From Metridium senile (lineage: Eukaryota > Cnidaria > Anthozoa > Actiniaria > Metridiidae): DNA of 64,000 nucleotides. Positions 1-10,866 of the stretch are shown here, one piece after another. The notes under the pieces were generated by a model. That model worked only from the letters and a program-made list of their open reading frames with translations. It did not search any database and was not told the origin of the DNA. Both the position numbers and the translations under genes were made by a program. The stretch lies in the NCBI GenBank assembly GCA_949775045.1, contig OX459105.1:16815353-16879352 (forward strand), given 5' to 3'. Numbering within the stretch: position 1 is the first letter of the stretch; each line of letters opens with the position of its first letter.

Positions 1-621
1 TGCCAAGTACTGTTTAAATAACTTATTAGCGACTTGAAAGCAACCAGCGAAAGCGCAATGGTTGAAAAAAGTTGTTTGTTCGGGGTCGTGCTTACGTGAT
101 TAGCGTCTACGTGGTCTCGTTGACCCATGCATAACTGAAGAAGCACGACATGGACAGAGATCATATATGATTATTTTGAAAGACTTTTGGAAATTCTAAA
201 ATCCTTTTTCTTCATACCGTAAAAACGTTCAAAAAAAAATCGAAAACTCTCGAAATATCAGCGAAATAGTACATACTTTGAAGCAAAACTCCTAATGAAA
301 CCCCTTTGAAGTTCAACGACGTAATTGAAAGTTAGAAGCATTCCATATATATTATCACATTGTCATTTTCTCGTTATCATTTGGCAAGTCAATTGATTGC
401 GAAAGCAATCTTCCTTGTTTTGTTTGTTTTTGGTTCGTGCTTGGAATTGTTTGAAAGCCTAATTTTTTGCGTGATGTTTACAGAGATTAAGGGGGAAAAG
501 TCAACTCTCTGACCTATATTTATAAAACCAGAACGCACGATAAAACTTAACAGGACGTTATTTTAAAACTTTTTAGTTTCCTTACCTCATTGCACTTAAA
601 AGTATTTGATGTTGTTTTTGA
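1..621. other. A+T-rich sequence, nothing recognised
   Basis: No exon-like reading frame, RNA gene or clear repeat was seen. It lies just upstream of the integrase-like reading frame and may hold its promoter, but no specific signal can be named. Confidence 0.4.
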
Positions 622-1246
622 ATGGAAAGCTGGATAGACTTTAGCGATACTGTATATAGCTTTTGTTCAGACATGGAAAGAAGAATAACATCGTGTGACT
701 CGAACGTACTTCAAGATTTTTTACTTCGTTTGCAGACATGTAAAACTACATGCGAAAGAATACTGATTGGTGCTTCTTCTAAAAACAGTGAAAATGTGCT
801 TGACTCTAATGCATGTTCAGACATTGTACAAAAGATAAAACCACTGTGCGATGCTGTTCAAGTTTTAGTTGATTCAGTGGAGAAGCAGTTATACTCAGTA
901 AATAGCCAAACGTACAGTACTACAACCATTTCTGAGATTCTCGTCAACCGAACTAACCCCGTTGGAAGGCCACGATTTGTAATTAACTTCACTCAAATTG
1001 AGCATCTCCGTACATGGCGGTTTACATGGACAAGGATATCATACACGTTATATATTTCCCGGACTACTCTATGGCGGAGATTAAAGGAAGCTAATTATAT
1101 CTTGCAAGAAAGTCGATTTACCGACATCACTGAAACTGACTTAGAACAAGAAATTAGATCTATTAAAGCCAATTCTGAAAACATCGGAGAAAGAATGGTT
1201 ATAGGCGCCCTTCGTTCAAAATATATACACGTTGCAAGACATCAAA
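622..1246 (+). pseudogene. Integrase-like protein, N-terminal part, truncated
   Basis: About 208 codons are open from the ATG at 622. After a helical N-terminus of about 110 residues comes a helix-turn-helix-like region (GRPRF, then W-x-x-I, SRTTLWRRL) and a segment ending GERMVIGALRSK. This order (GRPRF, HTH, R-R-R-L, tDI-x-e-x-L, GxRMv-x-G-L-R-S) is typical of the region in front of the rve integrase core in a family of animal and fungal transposon-derived proteins. That is recalled family knowledge, not a search. The catalytic core is absent: the frame runs directly into a minisatellite at about 1247 and stays open through it to 2223. It may instead be a first exon with a donor near AAAG|GTTTTT, but no downstream integrase exon was found. 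I read it as a broken mobile-element gene. Confidence 0.5.
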
Positions 1247-2190
1247 AAGGTTTTTTTACATTAAAATGGTTTTTTTTACATCCAAAAGGTTTTTTACTTC
1301 AAAACGTTTTTTTCTACATCAAAAAGGTTTTTTTACATCCAAAAGGGTTTTTTTATCAAAAAGTTTTTTTTACATCCAAAATATTTTTTTTACATCCAAA
1401 AGGTTTTTTTTACATCCAAAATATTTTTTTTTATCAAAAAGTTTTTTTTACATCCAAAAGGGTTTTTTTACATCCAAAAGGTTTTTTTACATCCAAAATG
1501 GGTTTTTTATCAAAAAGTTTTTTTTACATCCAAAAGGTTTTTTTTTACATCCAAAAGTTTTTACATCCAAAATATTTTTTTTTATCAAAAAGTTTTTTTT
1601 ACATCCAAAAGTTTTTTTTACATCCAAAAGGTTTTTTTTACATCCAAAAGGTTTTTTTACATCAAAAATATTTTTTTTATCAAAAAGTTTTTTTTACATC
1701 CAAAAGGTTTTTTTTACATCCAAAAGGTTTTTTCTATCAAAAAGGTTTTTTTACATCCAAAAGGGTTTTTTTACATCCAAAAGGTTTTTTTACATCAAAA
1801 ATATTTTTTTTTATCAAAAAGTTTTTTTTACATCCAAAAGGTTTTTTTTACATCCAAAAGGTTTTTTTACATCCAAAAGGTTTTTTTTACATCCAAAAGG
1901 TTTTTTTTACATCCAAAAGGTTTTTTTACATCCAAAAGGTTTTTTACATCCAAAAGGTTTTTTTTACATCCAAAAGGTTTTTTTTTACATCCAAAAGGTT
2001 TTTTTACATCCAAAAGGTTTTTTTTACATCCAAAAGGTTTTTTACATCCAAAAGGTTTTTTTACATCCAAAAGGGTTTTTTTTACATCCAAAAGGTTTTT
2101 TACATCCAAAAGGTTTTTTTACATCCAAAAGGTTTTTTTTACATCCAAAAGGTTTTTTACATCCAAAAGGTTTTTTTTACATCCAAAAGT
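1247..2190. repeat. Minisatellite, about 20-bp unit (TTTTTTACATCCAAAAGG)
   Basis: About 47 tandem copies of a 17-20 bp unit made of a T-run, ACATCC and AAAAGG, interspersed with a variant TTTTATCAAAAAG. Length changes sit mainly in the T-run. The unit has no stop codon in several frames, so long FFxTSKR/FFYIQK-type frames are open on both strands; these are a by-product of the repeat and not evidence of protein. Confidence 0.95.
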
Positions 2191-2362
2191 ATTTTAATAC
2201 ATGATGTGTTGATTGATCTCTAAATAGATTTGTTTTAAAATTTTGAAACAAACGGCACGCCATACAAGTCAGCAAAAAAAAACAAGTTCCTCGGCAAAAA
2301 ACCATCGAATCGGTTACTAGAATCTACAGGAAGTTATCAGCAAAGATTCAATCCCTAAAGTA

Positions 2363-3385
2363 CTAAGATGGATCTGGAGCGTTGATTAATAAATAACCAG
2401 CTCTACACTGATGTTTTTGTTTATCATGAGGACAGATTTGAGAGCCTTTACAATCCTTGCATAGTTGTTTCTGTTTATCATGAGGACAGATTTGAGAGCC
2501 TTTACAATCCTTGCATTGTTGTTTCTGTTTATCATGAAGACAGATTTGAGAGCCTTTACAATCCTTGCACGCTGATTTCCTACGGTTATGAGGACAGATT
2601 TGAGAGCCTTTACACTCTTTGCAGCGATATTTCACTTTATCGTGAGGACAGATTTTAGAGCCTTTACACTCTTTGCACGTTGATTTCTGTTTATCGTGAG
2701 GACAGATTTGAGAGCCTTTACAATCCTTACACGTTGATTTTACTTTATCGTGAGGACAGATTCCTTTACCGCCACAGTCTTTGCAGTAATATTTTAGTTT
2801 ATCGTGAGGACAGATTTTAGAGCCTTTACAATCCTTGCATTGTTGTTTCTGTTTATCATGAGGACAGATTCCTTTACCGCCACAGTCTTTGCAGTAATAT
2901 TTCACTTTATCGTGAGGACAGATTTTAGAGCCTTTACAATCCTTGCATTGTTGTTTCTGTTTATCATGAGGACAGATTTGAGAGCCTTTACACTCTTTGC
3001 ATGTTGATTTCTGTTTATCATGAGGGCAGATTTCAGAGCCTTTACACTCTTTGCATTTTGATTTCTGTTTATCATGAGGACAGATTCCTTTACCGCCACA
3101 GTCTTTGCAGCAATATTTCCTACGGTTATGAGGACAAATTTGAGAGCCTTTACAATCCTTGCACGTTGATTTCTGTTTATCATGAGGGCAGATTTCAGAG
3201 CTCTGAACGGATTGGGGTATGGGAACGTCAACCTCAGGTATCGATTGATCCGGTGGGGATGTTGAGATCGGTGCTATCACGGCTCCCAGCGCGTCGATGA
3301 GTTCGGCTTTACTCAATTTGTAGTAGCCTTTAATGCCTTGCTCTTTAGCGATAGCTTTCAACTCTTTTACGGAGCGCTTATCCAT
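2363..3385 (-). CDS. Rho_N/SAP-like domain protein with 15 Cys/His repeats
   Basis: An intact 340-residue frame starts at 3385 on the minus strand. Residues 1-35 (MDKRSVKELKAIAKEQGIKG, then KLSKAELIDAL) look like a Rho termination factor N-terminal or SAP-like helical nucleic-acid-binding motif. After a Pro/Ser linker come 14 full 18-residue repeats and a partial fifteenth, with the pattern I-C-P-H-x6-C-K-[DE]-C-[KG]-G-[SK]-x. Each gives C-x2-H-x6-C-x2-C, a plausible one-zinc knuckle per repeat. One repeat has ICLH for ICPH; none of the Cys or His ligands is lost in the full repeats. The 54-bp DNA repeats are alike enough to suggest recent expansion, yet the frame stays open. Similar CPH-x-C-x-x-C arrays occur, from memory, in giant viruses, algae and protists, and Rho_N-like starts are common in Polinton-type elements, so a mobile or captured origin is plausible. 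Function is unknown. Confidence 0.75.
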   Translation of the reverse strand: MDKRSVKELKAIAKEQGIKGYYKLSKAELIDALGAVIAPISTSPPDQSIPEVDVPIPQSVQSSEICPHDKQKSTCKDCKGSQICPHNRRKYCCKDCGGKGICPHDKQKSKCKECKGSEICPHDKQKSTCKECKGSQICPHDKQKQQCKDCKGSKICPHDKVKYYCKDCGGKGICPHDKQKQQCKDCKGSKICPHDKLKYYCKDCGGKGICPHDKVKSTCKDCKGSQICPHDKQKSTCKECKGSKICPHDKVKYRCKECKGSQICPHNRRKSACKDCKGSQICLHDKQKQQCKDCKGSQICPHDKQKQLCKDCKGSQICPHDKQKHQCRAGYLLINAPDPS

Positions 3386-3516
3386 ATCTATTTATGGTTA
3401 TTATATTTTTTAAATCATTTTTTAAATTATTTTTTCCATTTTTTTTTTTTTGCGTCAGAAATAAAAAATAAAAAAATGAAAAAAAATTGAAATTGCGTCA
3501 GAATCGGTTATTCCCT
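3386..3516. promoter_or_regulatory. Very A+T-rich upstream region of the Cys/His-repeat gene
   Basis: Runs of T and A lie immediately 5' of the start at 3385. This is the natural promoter position for that gene, but no TATA box or other element can be singled out. Confidence 0.25.
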
Positions 3517-4560
3517 ACTACTTCTGCTGTCTATGTCTAACCTTTTATTAGATAATAGATACAATTGAAATTTAAGTGACAGTATGTATAAACACATTGA
3601 AAATAAATTGAAATATATAGAGAGATATAACTAGATTTATATATTTATTAGATATTAGGACTAATAGAATAAAAATTTGTAGAACATGTTTCATGGATTA
3701 GTGTTTTTGTTCTAGTTGTAATTCTTTTTTTTAGTTATCTATACTGATTGATTTGGGTGAAATTATACATATGTTCATTGGCATTCGCCTATATTCAGTA
3801 AATGTTTTGAGCATGGAAGCACAATGTTGTTGTGGGAAGTTATTAATAATGTCCATCCATGATGGACAAAAAGACTCTGTCGTTGTTGGAACGTAGGTTT
3901 CTTTGCTCCGAGCAATCACGCCCCAAGGCTGATCATGTGCCTGGCAGAAGTGATTATGTTCACAGACGATTTAGTGAGATTTGATGGGGAAGATGATGTT
4001 ATTTTTCGATGGTCAGTGTTACCAGATTGAATAGAGAAGATTTTGAATGACTATGAAACATTCACAGCACTTACACGGTCAAGGCACGGCAAGGCACGCT
4101 AAAAATCCTAGAAACGTTGCGGCAAGGCACGCACATGGCACTGAACTTTTCACACTCATAGGAAATCTGCTCTTAGTGGATAGTGCACAAGATAGTGTCA
4201 GCCTTGTTGAAGAAGATATACTTTGTTTGTATGTTATTTGATTTAGATGATTCATCCCAGCACAGAGATATTGTTTCTGAAGTAAATTGTTTGAAATCCG
4301 AGTCACTGTATTCTATGGGGTTCAAAATCAAAGTGGAATTTCAAATGCTGAGACACAGCCGGAGCATTTGAAATTTTCAGAAGGATTTTTAAATCCCTAT
4401 AGAATACAGTGAAGAGGAGTTTGAAATTACATGTAATACTCATTAATTAGTAGGACTTTGAAATATATACATAACATATTTCAAGCTTGGTAAGCAACAT
4501 GCAACAAAACCATAACAACCTTTTTGAAATAGCTGTATACTAGGGACCATTCATAATTTA
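3517..4560. repeat. Dispersed segmental repeat R, copy 1
   Basis: This stretch, starting CTTCTGCTGTCTATGTC, is clearly similar to 44171-44730 plus 46327-46800 and to 59893-60450. Shared landmarks are TCTAACCTTTTAT, AGAGAGATATAACTAG, ATGTTTCATGGATTAG, TTGAGCATGGAAGCA (copies 1 and 2) and TCAGCCTTGTTGAAGAAG, GCTGAGACACAGCC (copies 1 and 3). No protein is recognisable. In copies 2 and 3 the repeat lies directly upstream of SKP2-exon copies, so it may be duplicated intron rather than a transposon. Confidence 0.75.
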
Positions 4561-5394
4561 TGGTTTGGGGGGCTATAGACGACTTTCATAAATGACCGCC
4601 ACTAACTATTATAATTTTTAAAATTGATGTTTTAAGAAAAAGAAAGCTATCATATGATAGACATTCACCATAACAATAACTTGTGAAAGTTTGAGAAAAA
4701 ACGATTAAATTTGCAAGAAGCTGTAAGAGTTTGAAAAATCAGAAAAACACCAAAACAAGGCATCAAAGGCCACAGCAGAAAACTACATAAAATTTAATCA
4801 TCTAATTTAAAATATCTGTTTACTTGAACAATCATTTTCTGGTACATACTGTATTATGGTATACCAAGGTGAACGTGGAAGCTCTAAAACGTCTTCATGC
4901 TTATGTTTATCTTCAAAATTGCATAAATGAATACTAATGATATCAATCATGTCAGCTTAAATAGCATTTTTCACAGTTACTAAAAATAGATATTGCAAAG
5001 CCTTGAAATGGGATTGAAATGCAGACAAACTTTGTAAAAAAGGCTTCGACAGCAAGGAAAAGAAGATCAATATCAGTTGGAAAACCATAGTTTTTCTATG
5101 AATTAGAAACAACAAGACAAAAAAACATTGTTGCAGCATATTCTTTGTTTATTAATGGTAATGTGAATTTCTAGTATTTTGATAATGATGATGGTGAACA
5201 TAGTTTGTTTGTTGTGTTGCTCTCTGTCATGCCACAAGGGTTTTTCTCTGGTATATCCCTTTTTCCTCCCACTACAATGTCAGCAGAGTTGTGTGTTGTA
5301 AATATTGAATGCTGTGGTAGTGAGTGTGAGCCAACCTTGTGGAAGAAACCAACAGGGTGTAGTGGTTATAAAATATACTTTTTTAACATTTGTG
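4561..5394. other. Non-coding sequence, nothing recognised
   Basis: Only short frames without recognisable similarity. The right edge of copy 1 (near 4530) carries GAAATAGCTG-TA, which resembles the end of the TA-flanked foldback family seen at 8441-8857. Confidence 0.4.
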
Positions 5395-5846
5395 GTGATA
5401 ATAATGGTGATGATGATGATGATTATAATGGTGATGATGATGATTATTGTGATAATGGCAATAGTGCTGATGATGATGGTGGTAATAATGATGATCGTGA
5501 TAGTGGCAATGATATTGATGATAATAATATAATGGTGCATGGTGATGATGATAATGGTAATGATGATGTTCTCTAATGATGATAATGATGATGATGGCGA
5601 TTATGATAGTGATGATGTTGATGATGATGATAGTGATGATGGTGATGAGGATGAGGATGATGGTGATTATGATAGTGATGATGTTGATGATGATGGTGAT
5701 AATGATGATGATGTTGATGATGATGATAATAGTGATGATGATGATAGTGATGATGTTGATGATGATGATGATGATGTTAATAATCATGATGATAGTGATG
5801 ATGATAGTGATGATGATGACAGTGATGATGGTGATGATGATGATTA
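5395..5846. repeat. (GAT)n imperfect microsatellite
   Basis: About 450 bp of GAT/GATGATGGT-type trinucleotides on the plus strand. All frames through it are low-complexity Asp/Met/Ile runs and are not genes. It lies in what is probably the intron upstream of the CHERP exon at 6219. Confidence 0.95.
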
Positions 5847-6033
5847 ATACATGTAGCAAATTAGCATGCCATAACCTTTGTATGTTAGTTCAGCTGTTAT
5901 AAGTCTCCCCTGGAGGGAGCCCTGAGTATTCAAGGAATAAAATACTCTGCTACTCATACTACTGTATCCATAATGAATTGAAATGCGTTCAGTTTTATAA
6001 GTGAAATACTGTTACATGAGCAAAATATCAAAT

Positions 6034-6105
6034 GACCTTGGCGGGAAATTGAACCCCACAGTTTTAGCTTTCTAGTCCAACGTGTTACCACTACAACACA
6101 AGGAC
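6034..6105 (-). pseudogene. tRNA-like sequence (tRNA pseudogene or SINE head)
   Basis: Read on the minus strand this 72-nt stretch has pairing ends GTCCTTG and CAAGGTC (6 of 7 pairs), an A-box-like TGTAGTGGTAACACG and a B-box-like GGTTCAATTTCC in the T arm. The anticodon loop would be CTAGAAA, with a poorly paired stem. Length and box spacing are right for a tRNA, but the stem defects argue for a pseudogene or tRNA-derived SINE inside a CHERP intron. Confidence 0.45.
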
Positions 6106-6218
6106 CAACCACGCTGGATAGGCAGCCGGACAATGTAGTATAGGGCAACTGTGTGGGTCCCAGGGCATGATATTTTTCTCATGTATCTGTATCCATAATG
6201 CATTATTTCTTTCTTTAG

Positions 6219-7594
6219 ATCTAAGTCACCATCACCTCCACGTTCCCCTCAGAGAAGACGGCGGTCACATTCCCATTCTCCAGCTAGAGGACGGTCACCA
6301 TCTATGTCGCCACCATACAGACAGTCATCACGAAGTAGATCAAAGTCACCAATTAGACGAGCAAGAAGTCGGTCAAGGTCACCGTCGAGAAGAAGGTACT
6401 ACCACTGGCTTGGAGAGATGATGGCAGTGATGATGATAGGGATGACATGTATAATGATGATGATAGGAATTACATGTATAATGATGATAATATCGGTAAT
6501 AGTGATAATGGTGATGATGATAAAAATGATGATGATAATATCGGTAATAGTGACAATGATGATGATATTAATGATGACATTGTGATAATCTTGTATAGTT
6601 GTCATCAGTATTATTAAGAGTAAATACCATTGAACTGTTATGTATTGTGTGTTGTAGGAATCGTTCTAATTCACGGTCAAGATCACGGTCAAGGTCTCGC
6701 TCACAATCACCACACCATCGACAGAGTCCTTCTAGACGAAGACGCAGCTTATCTCCTCCTAGAAGACGAAGTCCTACACCTCCTAGTTTTAGGTTAGTGA
6801 ACATTGTCTGTCTGTCTGTCTTAATGTCTGTCTTTTGTATGTGTCTTAAATCTTTGTTTGTTTCCAGTCCATTTATCACCAAGACAGTGGACACTAGACT
6901 GGATGAAAGCAATGTCGGCCATCAACTCCTCAAGAAAATGGGTAAATTAATCTTTATGATTGTCATGGTTATAGTTGTCAACATAATCACCACAAATACC
7001 ATCATCACCACCAACAACATCATAATCATCATCATCATCATTATCATCATTATCATCATGATCTTTGTCACCACCATTATTGCCATAAACATCATCATTG
7101 CCACTATAATCATCCCCATTATCATTATATTCATCATCATAGCTATTATTATCAACATTATCATCATCATCACCATTATCACCATCATCACCATTATCAT
7201 CATCATCACCATTATCATCATAACCATTATCATCATCATCACCACCATTATCATCATCATAACCATTATCATCATCATCACCATTATCACCATCCTGACT
7301 ATTTCAAAGCAAGAGATCTCTAGTTATATCTCAGCTATATGTACCGTTGCCGGTTGTTCCTAAAGCATTGACAAGATATTGATTTGTTGTTCAGGATGGG
7401 AAGGAGCTGGTTTAGGGAAGGACGAGAAAGGAATCCAGGATCCAATCAAAGCAGGAGAAATACGCGCCAGACATAACCAGTATAAGGTATGGGCTACCTG
7501 TGTCCCTCTTACACACTTACCACTTGTTATTATCGTTGTCATCACCATTTTTTATCACCATCATCTTCATCACCACCATCACCATCATCATCAT

Positions 7595-7648
<54 letters not shown>

Positions 7649-7732
7649 TATCATTATCATAGCCATCATCGTCATCATCACCATCATCATCATCATCATC
7701 ATCATTATCATTAAAATAGCCATCATCATAAC

Positions 7733-7795
<63 letters not shown>

Positions 7796-8329
7796 TGCCC
7801 TTTTATCCCATTACACCTAATTATTGGTGCTTTATTACAGTATTTCAAAAGTGATCACTAACACTTAAACATGATTGCAATAGTGCATTTGGAAATTAAT
7901 TCCCCACAATTCCTATCGTCTCAACCATTTCCAAAAGATCAACATTAATTGAAATAGGTGTATCAATGTATGTTCTGGAGTAATATGTGGTTGTTTTTTC
8001 AGGGTATTGGTGTGGAAGTAGACGACGAATTTGATAAATTTCGATACAAAAGAAGCTACACTTTCAATAGATGTATGTATCTTACAACACGCGCACAACA
8101 AATTTACACACAACCAATGTACATCACATTTAAAGCTCAGATTTGATTTAACTTTTAATAATGTATGTCTGTCTGTCTTTGTCAAATCATATCTTTATTT
8201 GAATTTACAAAAGATAAAAGGACTAAAAGCCTGACCAATAGAATTACAATTAATAAAAGTAACTAAATTCCACTGAAAATCATGCTGTTAACTTGATTAT
8301 TTCTTTTCCTTTCAGCCGAGCGAAGATAG
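6219..8329 (+). CDS. CHERP: CHERP-like splicing-associated protein, 3' exons (RS region, G-patch, C-terminus)
   Basis: Five exons with consistent phases and good sites: 6219-6395, 6658-6792, 6868-6941, 7395-7486, 8003-8072, and a short last exon at about 8316-8329 giving a stop. The first two encode an Arg/Ser-rich region (SRSRSRSRSQSPHHRQSPSR). The next two encode DTRLDESNVGHQLLKKM-G and WEGAGLGKDEKGIQDPIK, a G-patch. The following exon encodes GIGVEVDDEFDKFRYKRSYTF, matching the conserved C-terminus of CHERP (calcium homeostasis endoplasmic reticulum protein), a U2 snRNP-linked splicing factor. An AATAAA lies at about 8360. The CID/SURP-type N-terminal part is not here. Exons that belong further upstream in the same gene family are at 61266-62426 on the same strand, so the order in this window is permuted. 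The terminal exon is the least certain part. Confidence 0.87.
6405..6585. repeat. (GAT)n array in CHERP intron
   Basis: ATGATGATAGGAATG/ATGATGATAATATCGG-type repeats directly behind the donor at 6396. Its plus strand is GAT-rich, complementary in sense to the ATC-rich arrays in the two later introns. Confidence 0.9.
6975..7290. repeat. (ATC)n array in CHERP intron
   Basis: ATCATCATCACCATT-type trinucleotide array between the donor at 6942 and the acceptor at 7394, inverted in sense relative to the array at 6405-6585. Confidence 0.93.
7555..7797. repeat. (ATC)n array in CHERP intron
   Basis: CATCATCAT array, nearly pure from about 7736 to 7795, in the intron between 7487 and 8002. Confidence 0.95.
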
Positions 8330-8440
8330 CTGCCACTCTTTAAAAGTCGCCTTACTAGAATAAACAATCCATTTTTGATTACCCCTTATCAAACCTTACG
8401 GCAGCACAGTTAGCCAGGCTGTAATCGAGTGTATAGTATA

Positions 8441-8857
8441 CAGCTATTTCAATAAACGTTGAATACTGAAAAGTGCATATCAAGACCAAAGGGCATTATG
8501 GGTCTTATTAATCACAATATACAGCTATTTCAAAAAACGTTGAATACTGAATAGTGCATTCCAAGACCAAAGGGCATTGTGGGTCTTATTGATTTGAAAT
8601 AAAACATAAATATACAGCGATATTTACTCCCCATAACTGGTTTGAATATTGTTTTAAATGGAATGCACTAAGAATAAAACAACTAATTAGTATTTATTTT
8701 ACTCAGTTTAAACAATATTAAATACCCCAGAATGCATTTCGGTCTTGCAATGCACTATTCAGTATGCACTATTCAGTATGTACTTTTCAGTATGCACTAA
8801 ACAGTATGCACTATTCAGTATGCACTATTCAGTATTCTACGTTTTTTGAAATAGCTA
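8441..8857. mobile_element. TA-flanked foldback MITE (CAGCTATTTC ends)
   Basis: Left end CAGCTATTTCAATAAACGTT and right end complementary to TAGCTATTTCAAAAAACGTA form inverted ends, each flanked by TA (8439-8440 and 8858-8859). Inside, the left arm holds a roughly 80-bp tandem duplication (CAAGACCAAAGGGCATT twice) and the right arm a run of TGCACTATTCAGTA repeats. TA duplications suggest a Tc1/mariner-like origin; no transposase is present. Confidence 0.7.
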
Positions 8858-8989
8858 TATGTGTACAGGATAGACTAGTACTCTACTGTACTTTAAAGTA
8901 GAACTCAGTTCTTCTATACCACAGCCACTTGCAACGCCTACTATTGCACGTCGTATCCCCATGCTCCCTGCTGCAGAGACAACAGTTCT

Positions 8990-9133
8990 TTTCACAGTTC
9001 CGTTCAGTGACCACAAATAATAGTTCCAAGTCGAGGTTCGCGTTGTTGCGCATAGCAAAATAAAATTTATCATGCTCAACAACGCGAACCTCGACTTGGA
9101 ACTATCATTCGTGGTCACTGAACGGACTGTGAA
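8990..9133. mobile_element. Short palindromic foldback element
   Basis: Two arms of about 55-60 bp (CAGTTCCGTTCAGTGACCAC ... GTTCGCGTTGTTG and its complement) surround a loop of about 25 bp. Target duplication not resolved. Confidence 0.75.
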
Positions 9134-10103
9134 AAAGACTATTGTGAGACATCCACAGTTTTACTCTGCAATTATTGTTTTGCAACGGGAGAGAGACAAG
9201 TTACAGAAAAATTGCACAGTGTAACACGGACGTAAAGGTTTTGACGAACAGTGCACAGAATAACGAAGCACTTAGTACTTGTAAAAGACCATGTTTTATG
9301 GAGTTACGCAGCTATAGGTGATGTGATATTTAGAGCACCTAAAGTGTCAGTTTTGCTTGATAATAATGTACATTAGTCTATTGAATAAACGTTTTACAGG
9401 ACGTCGCTTGATATAAGCATCATCATCGCCGTCAGGGTAATCATCAACATCATTATCACCATCGCCATATCATCAGCATCATTATCATCATCGGAATAAA
9501 AACATTTTTCACTGATTTTACCAAGAATTATTCCTATGTTTTCAAATACTTTAAACTCTAGAAAATCCATCGTTAAGGATAAAATTGAAGTTGACATTAG
9601 TCGAGCCGTTTTAGGTGTGAAATTTAGCACTCAAACTCAGCTTTAATGGGGCGAGATAGACAGCAATGGGCGAGATAGACAGCAATGGGGCGAACAGCTG
9701 AACATTTTCTTTTATGTTTTCCACAAGTTACCGCAAGTTTTCACTTGCAGCAACTTGTGTTTCACCTTTTCAAACGAAGCGAGCGCCGGTGATCTCTTGC
9801 AAGTTACTTGATTGTAATGACGAAATATCTGCATGTGCACTGTAAATCTTACAGCGCGACGCACCTTACCGTGGCCACCTATAAATAAAAGTTGTGTACA
9901 AGTTAACCAATCAGAATTAATATAAAAGACACGCCGAGTGTCAAACGGTAAAAACTTTCAAATGTTCAAAGCGAAGACAAGAGTGAAGTAAAAACCTCCC
10001 AGGATGTATAAATTTGAAAAGATGACATGTAGCATATAATTTGAAAAGAGAACGTTTGAACGCTAAGCTAACTTGTACAAAACTTTAATTGGGTGGCCAC
10101 GGT
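9134..10103. other. Intergenic region with short (ATC)n and GGGCGAGATAGACAGCAAT repeats
   Basis: Contains a small ATC-rich array at 9416-9496 and two copies of GGGCGAGATAGACAGCAAT at about 9651-9690. No gene is recognised between the end of CHERP and the start of the SKP2-like gene. Confidence 0.5.
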
Positions 10104-10270
10104 AAAGCCTGGTTCACACGAGCGTCACAATCATAATCATAAGCAAGAAAACAAAAGATTTATTATCCCCTGGGGAATTAGAAAATAAGACCAAAGTATT
10201 TCCTTTTCTAATTTCTTTTGTTTTGCTTATGATTATGATTACGATTATGACGCAGTGTGAACCAGGCTTT
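10104..10270. mobile_element. MITE with AAAGCCTGGTTCACAC inverted ends
   Basis: The first about 42 bp (AAAGCCTGGTTCACACGAGC... CATAATCATAAGCA) are repeated inverted at the right end (TGCTTATGATTATG ... GTGTGAACCAGGCTTT). Such ends are usual for non-autonomous PIF/Harbinger-like elements. The duplication is not clear. Confidence 0.7.
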
Positions 10271-10866
10271 GAACCGCATGATAAATATCTTACTAGTGGG
10301 GAGAAAATGAAAATATGGCTTAAATCTAGCTAAAAACCATCCAAAAAGTGCATTCAAATTGTATTCAAATATACCACAATAACTATAGACAAAGTTTAGT
10401 AACATTTTATTTTTTAAAAAATGAAAGAAATCCAGTACATACAAGTGATTTGCTTGGGCTGCCTGTGGTCAAACGAGAAAAACTTGCGCGGATTTGAGAT
10501 CAAATTTGACCCGGTTCAAATAGCGCGCCAGTTAGCGATCAAACGAGCGGCAAGTCAAAACTTAGATCTACCCCGCCTCAAGAGATAGATCACCAATTTT
10601 TTACGCACTATCCAACAGGCAATATTTTTTTTTTCAAAGTCAAAATGGTTCGCCCCTAACAGAACTAAACGGATAACCTATTAATAAATTTTTTAAATAT
10701 AAACGATTTTTTTATCAACTGATATTTTAATAAAAATTTTGCATATATAAAACGGGTTTAGGTACAAAAAAGAAACTGGGTACTAGTCAGTCTACAACTA
10801 AGAGCACGCTTATGATTGGTCGGCGAAACCACAAGGCGCCAAGTTTGAGATGAACAACAAACAAAG
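10271..10866. other. Upstream region of the SKP2-like gene
   Basis: A+T-rich sequence with no gene on either strand that I can support. The part nearest the start codon is the presumed promoter. Confidence 0.4.
10815..10819 (-). promoter_or_regulatory. Inverted CCAAT box (ATTGG) near the SKP2-like start
   Basis: ATTGG in the context TTATGATTGGTCGG lies 48 bp upstream of the ATG at 10867, a typical position for an NF-Y site in a cell-cycle gene promoter. Assigned by motif and position only. Confidence 0.35.

Noticed and set aside
1266..2204. 312-codon and 80-codon frames (FFTSKR / DVKKPFG repeats)
   Set aside because: By-products of the 20-bp minisatellite, open in several frames on both strands.
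2804..3300. Frames overlapping the Cys/His-repeat gene
   Set aside because: They are shadow frames of its 54-bp repeat; the minus-strand frame with regular Cys and His is clearly the real one.
5205..5390. Possible Cys-containing exon (MSAELCVVNIECCGSECEPT)
   Set aside because: No family match, no good splice sites, and the frame runs directly into the GAT array.
5205..5902. Several long frames on both strands rich in Asp, Met, Ile or His
   Set aside because: They are translations of the (GAT)n array. The same holds for frames at 6304-6605, 6922-7363, 7379-7820, 13572-13955 and 61453-61854.
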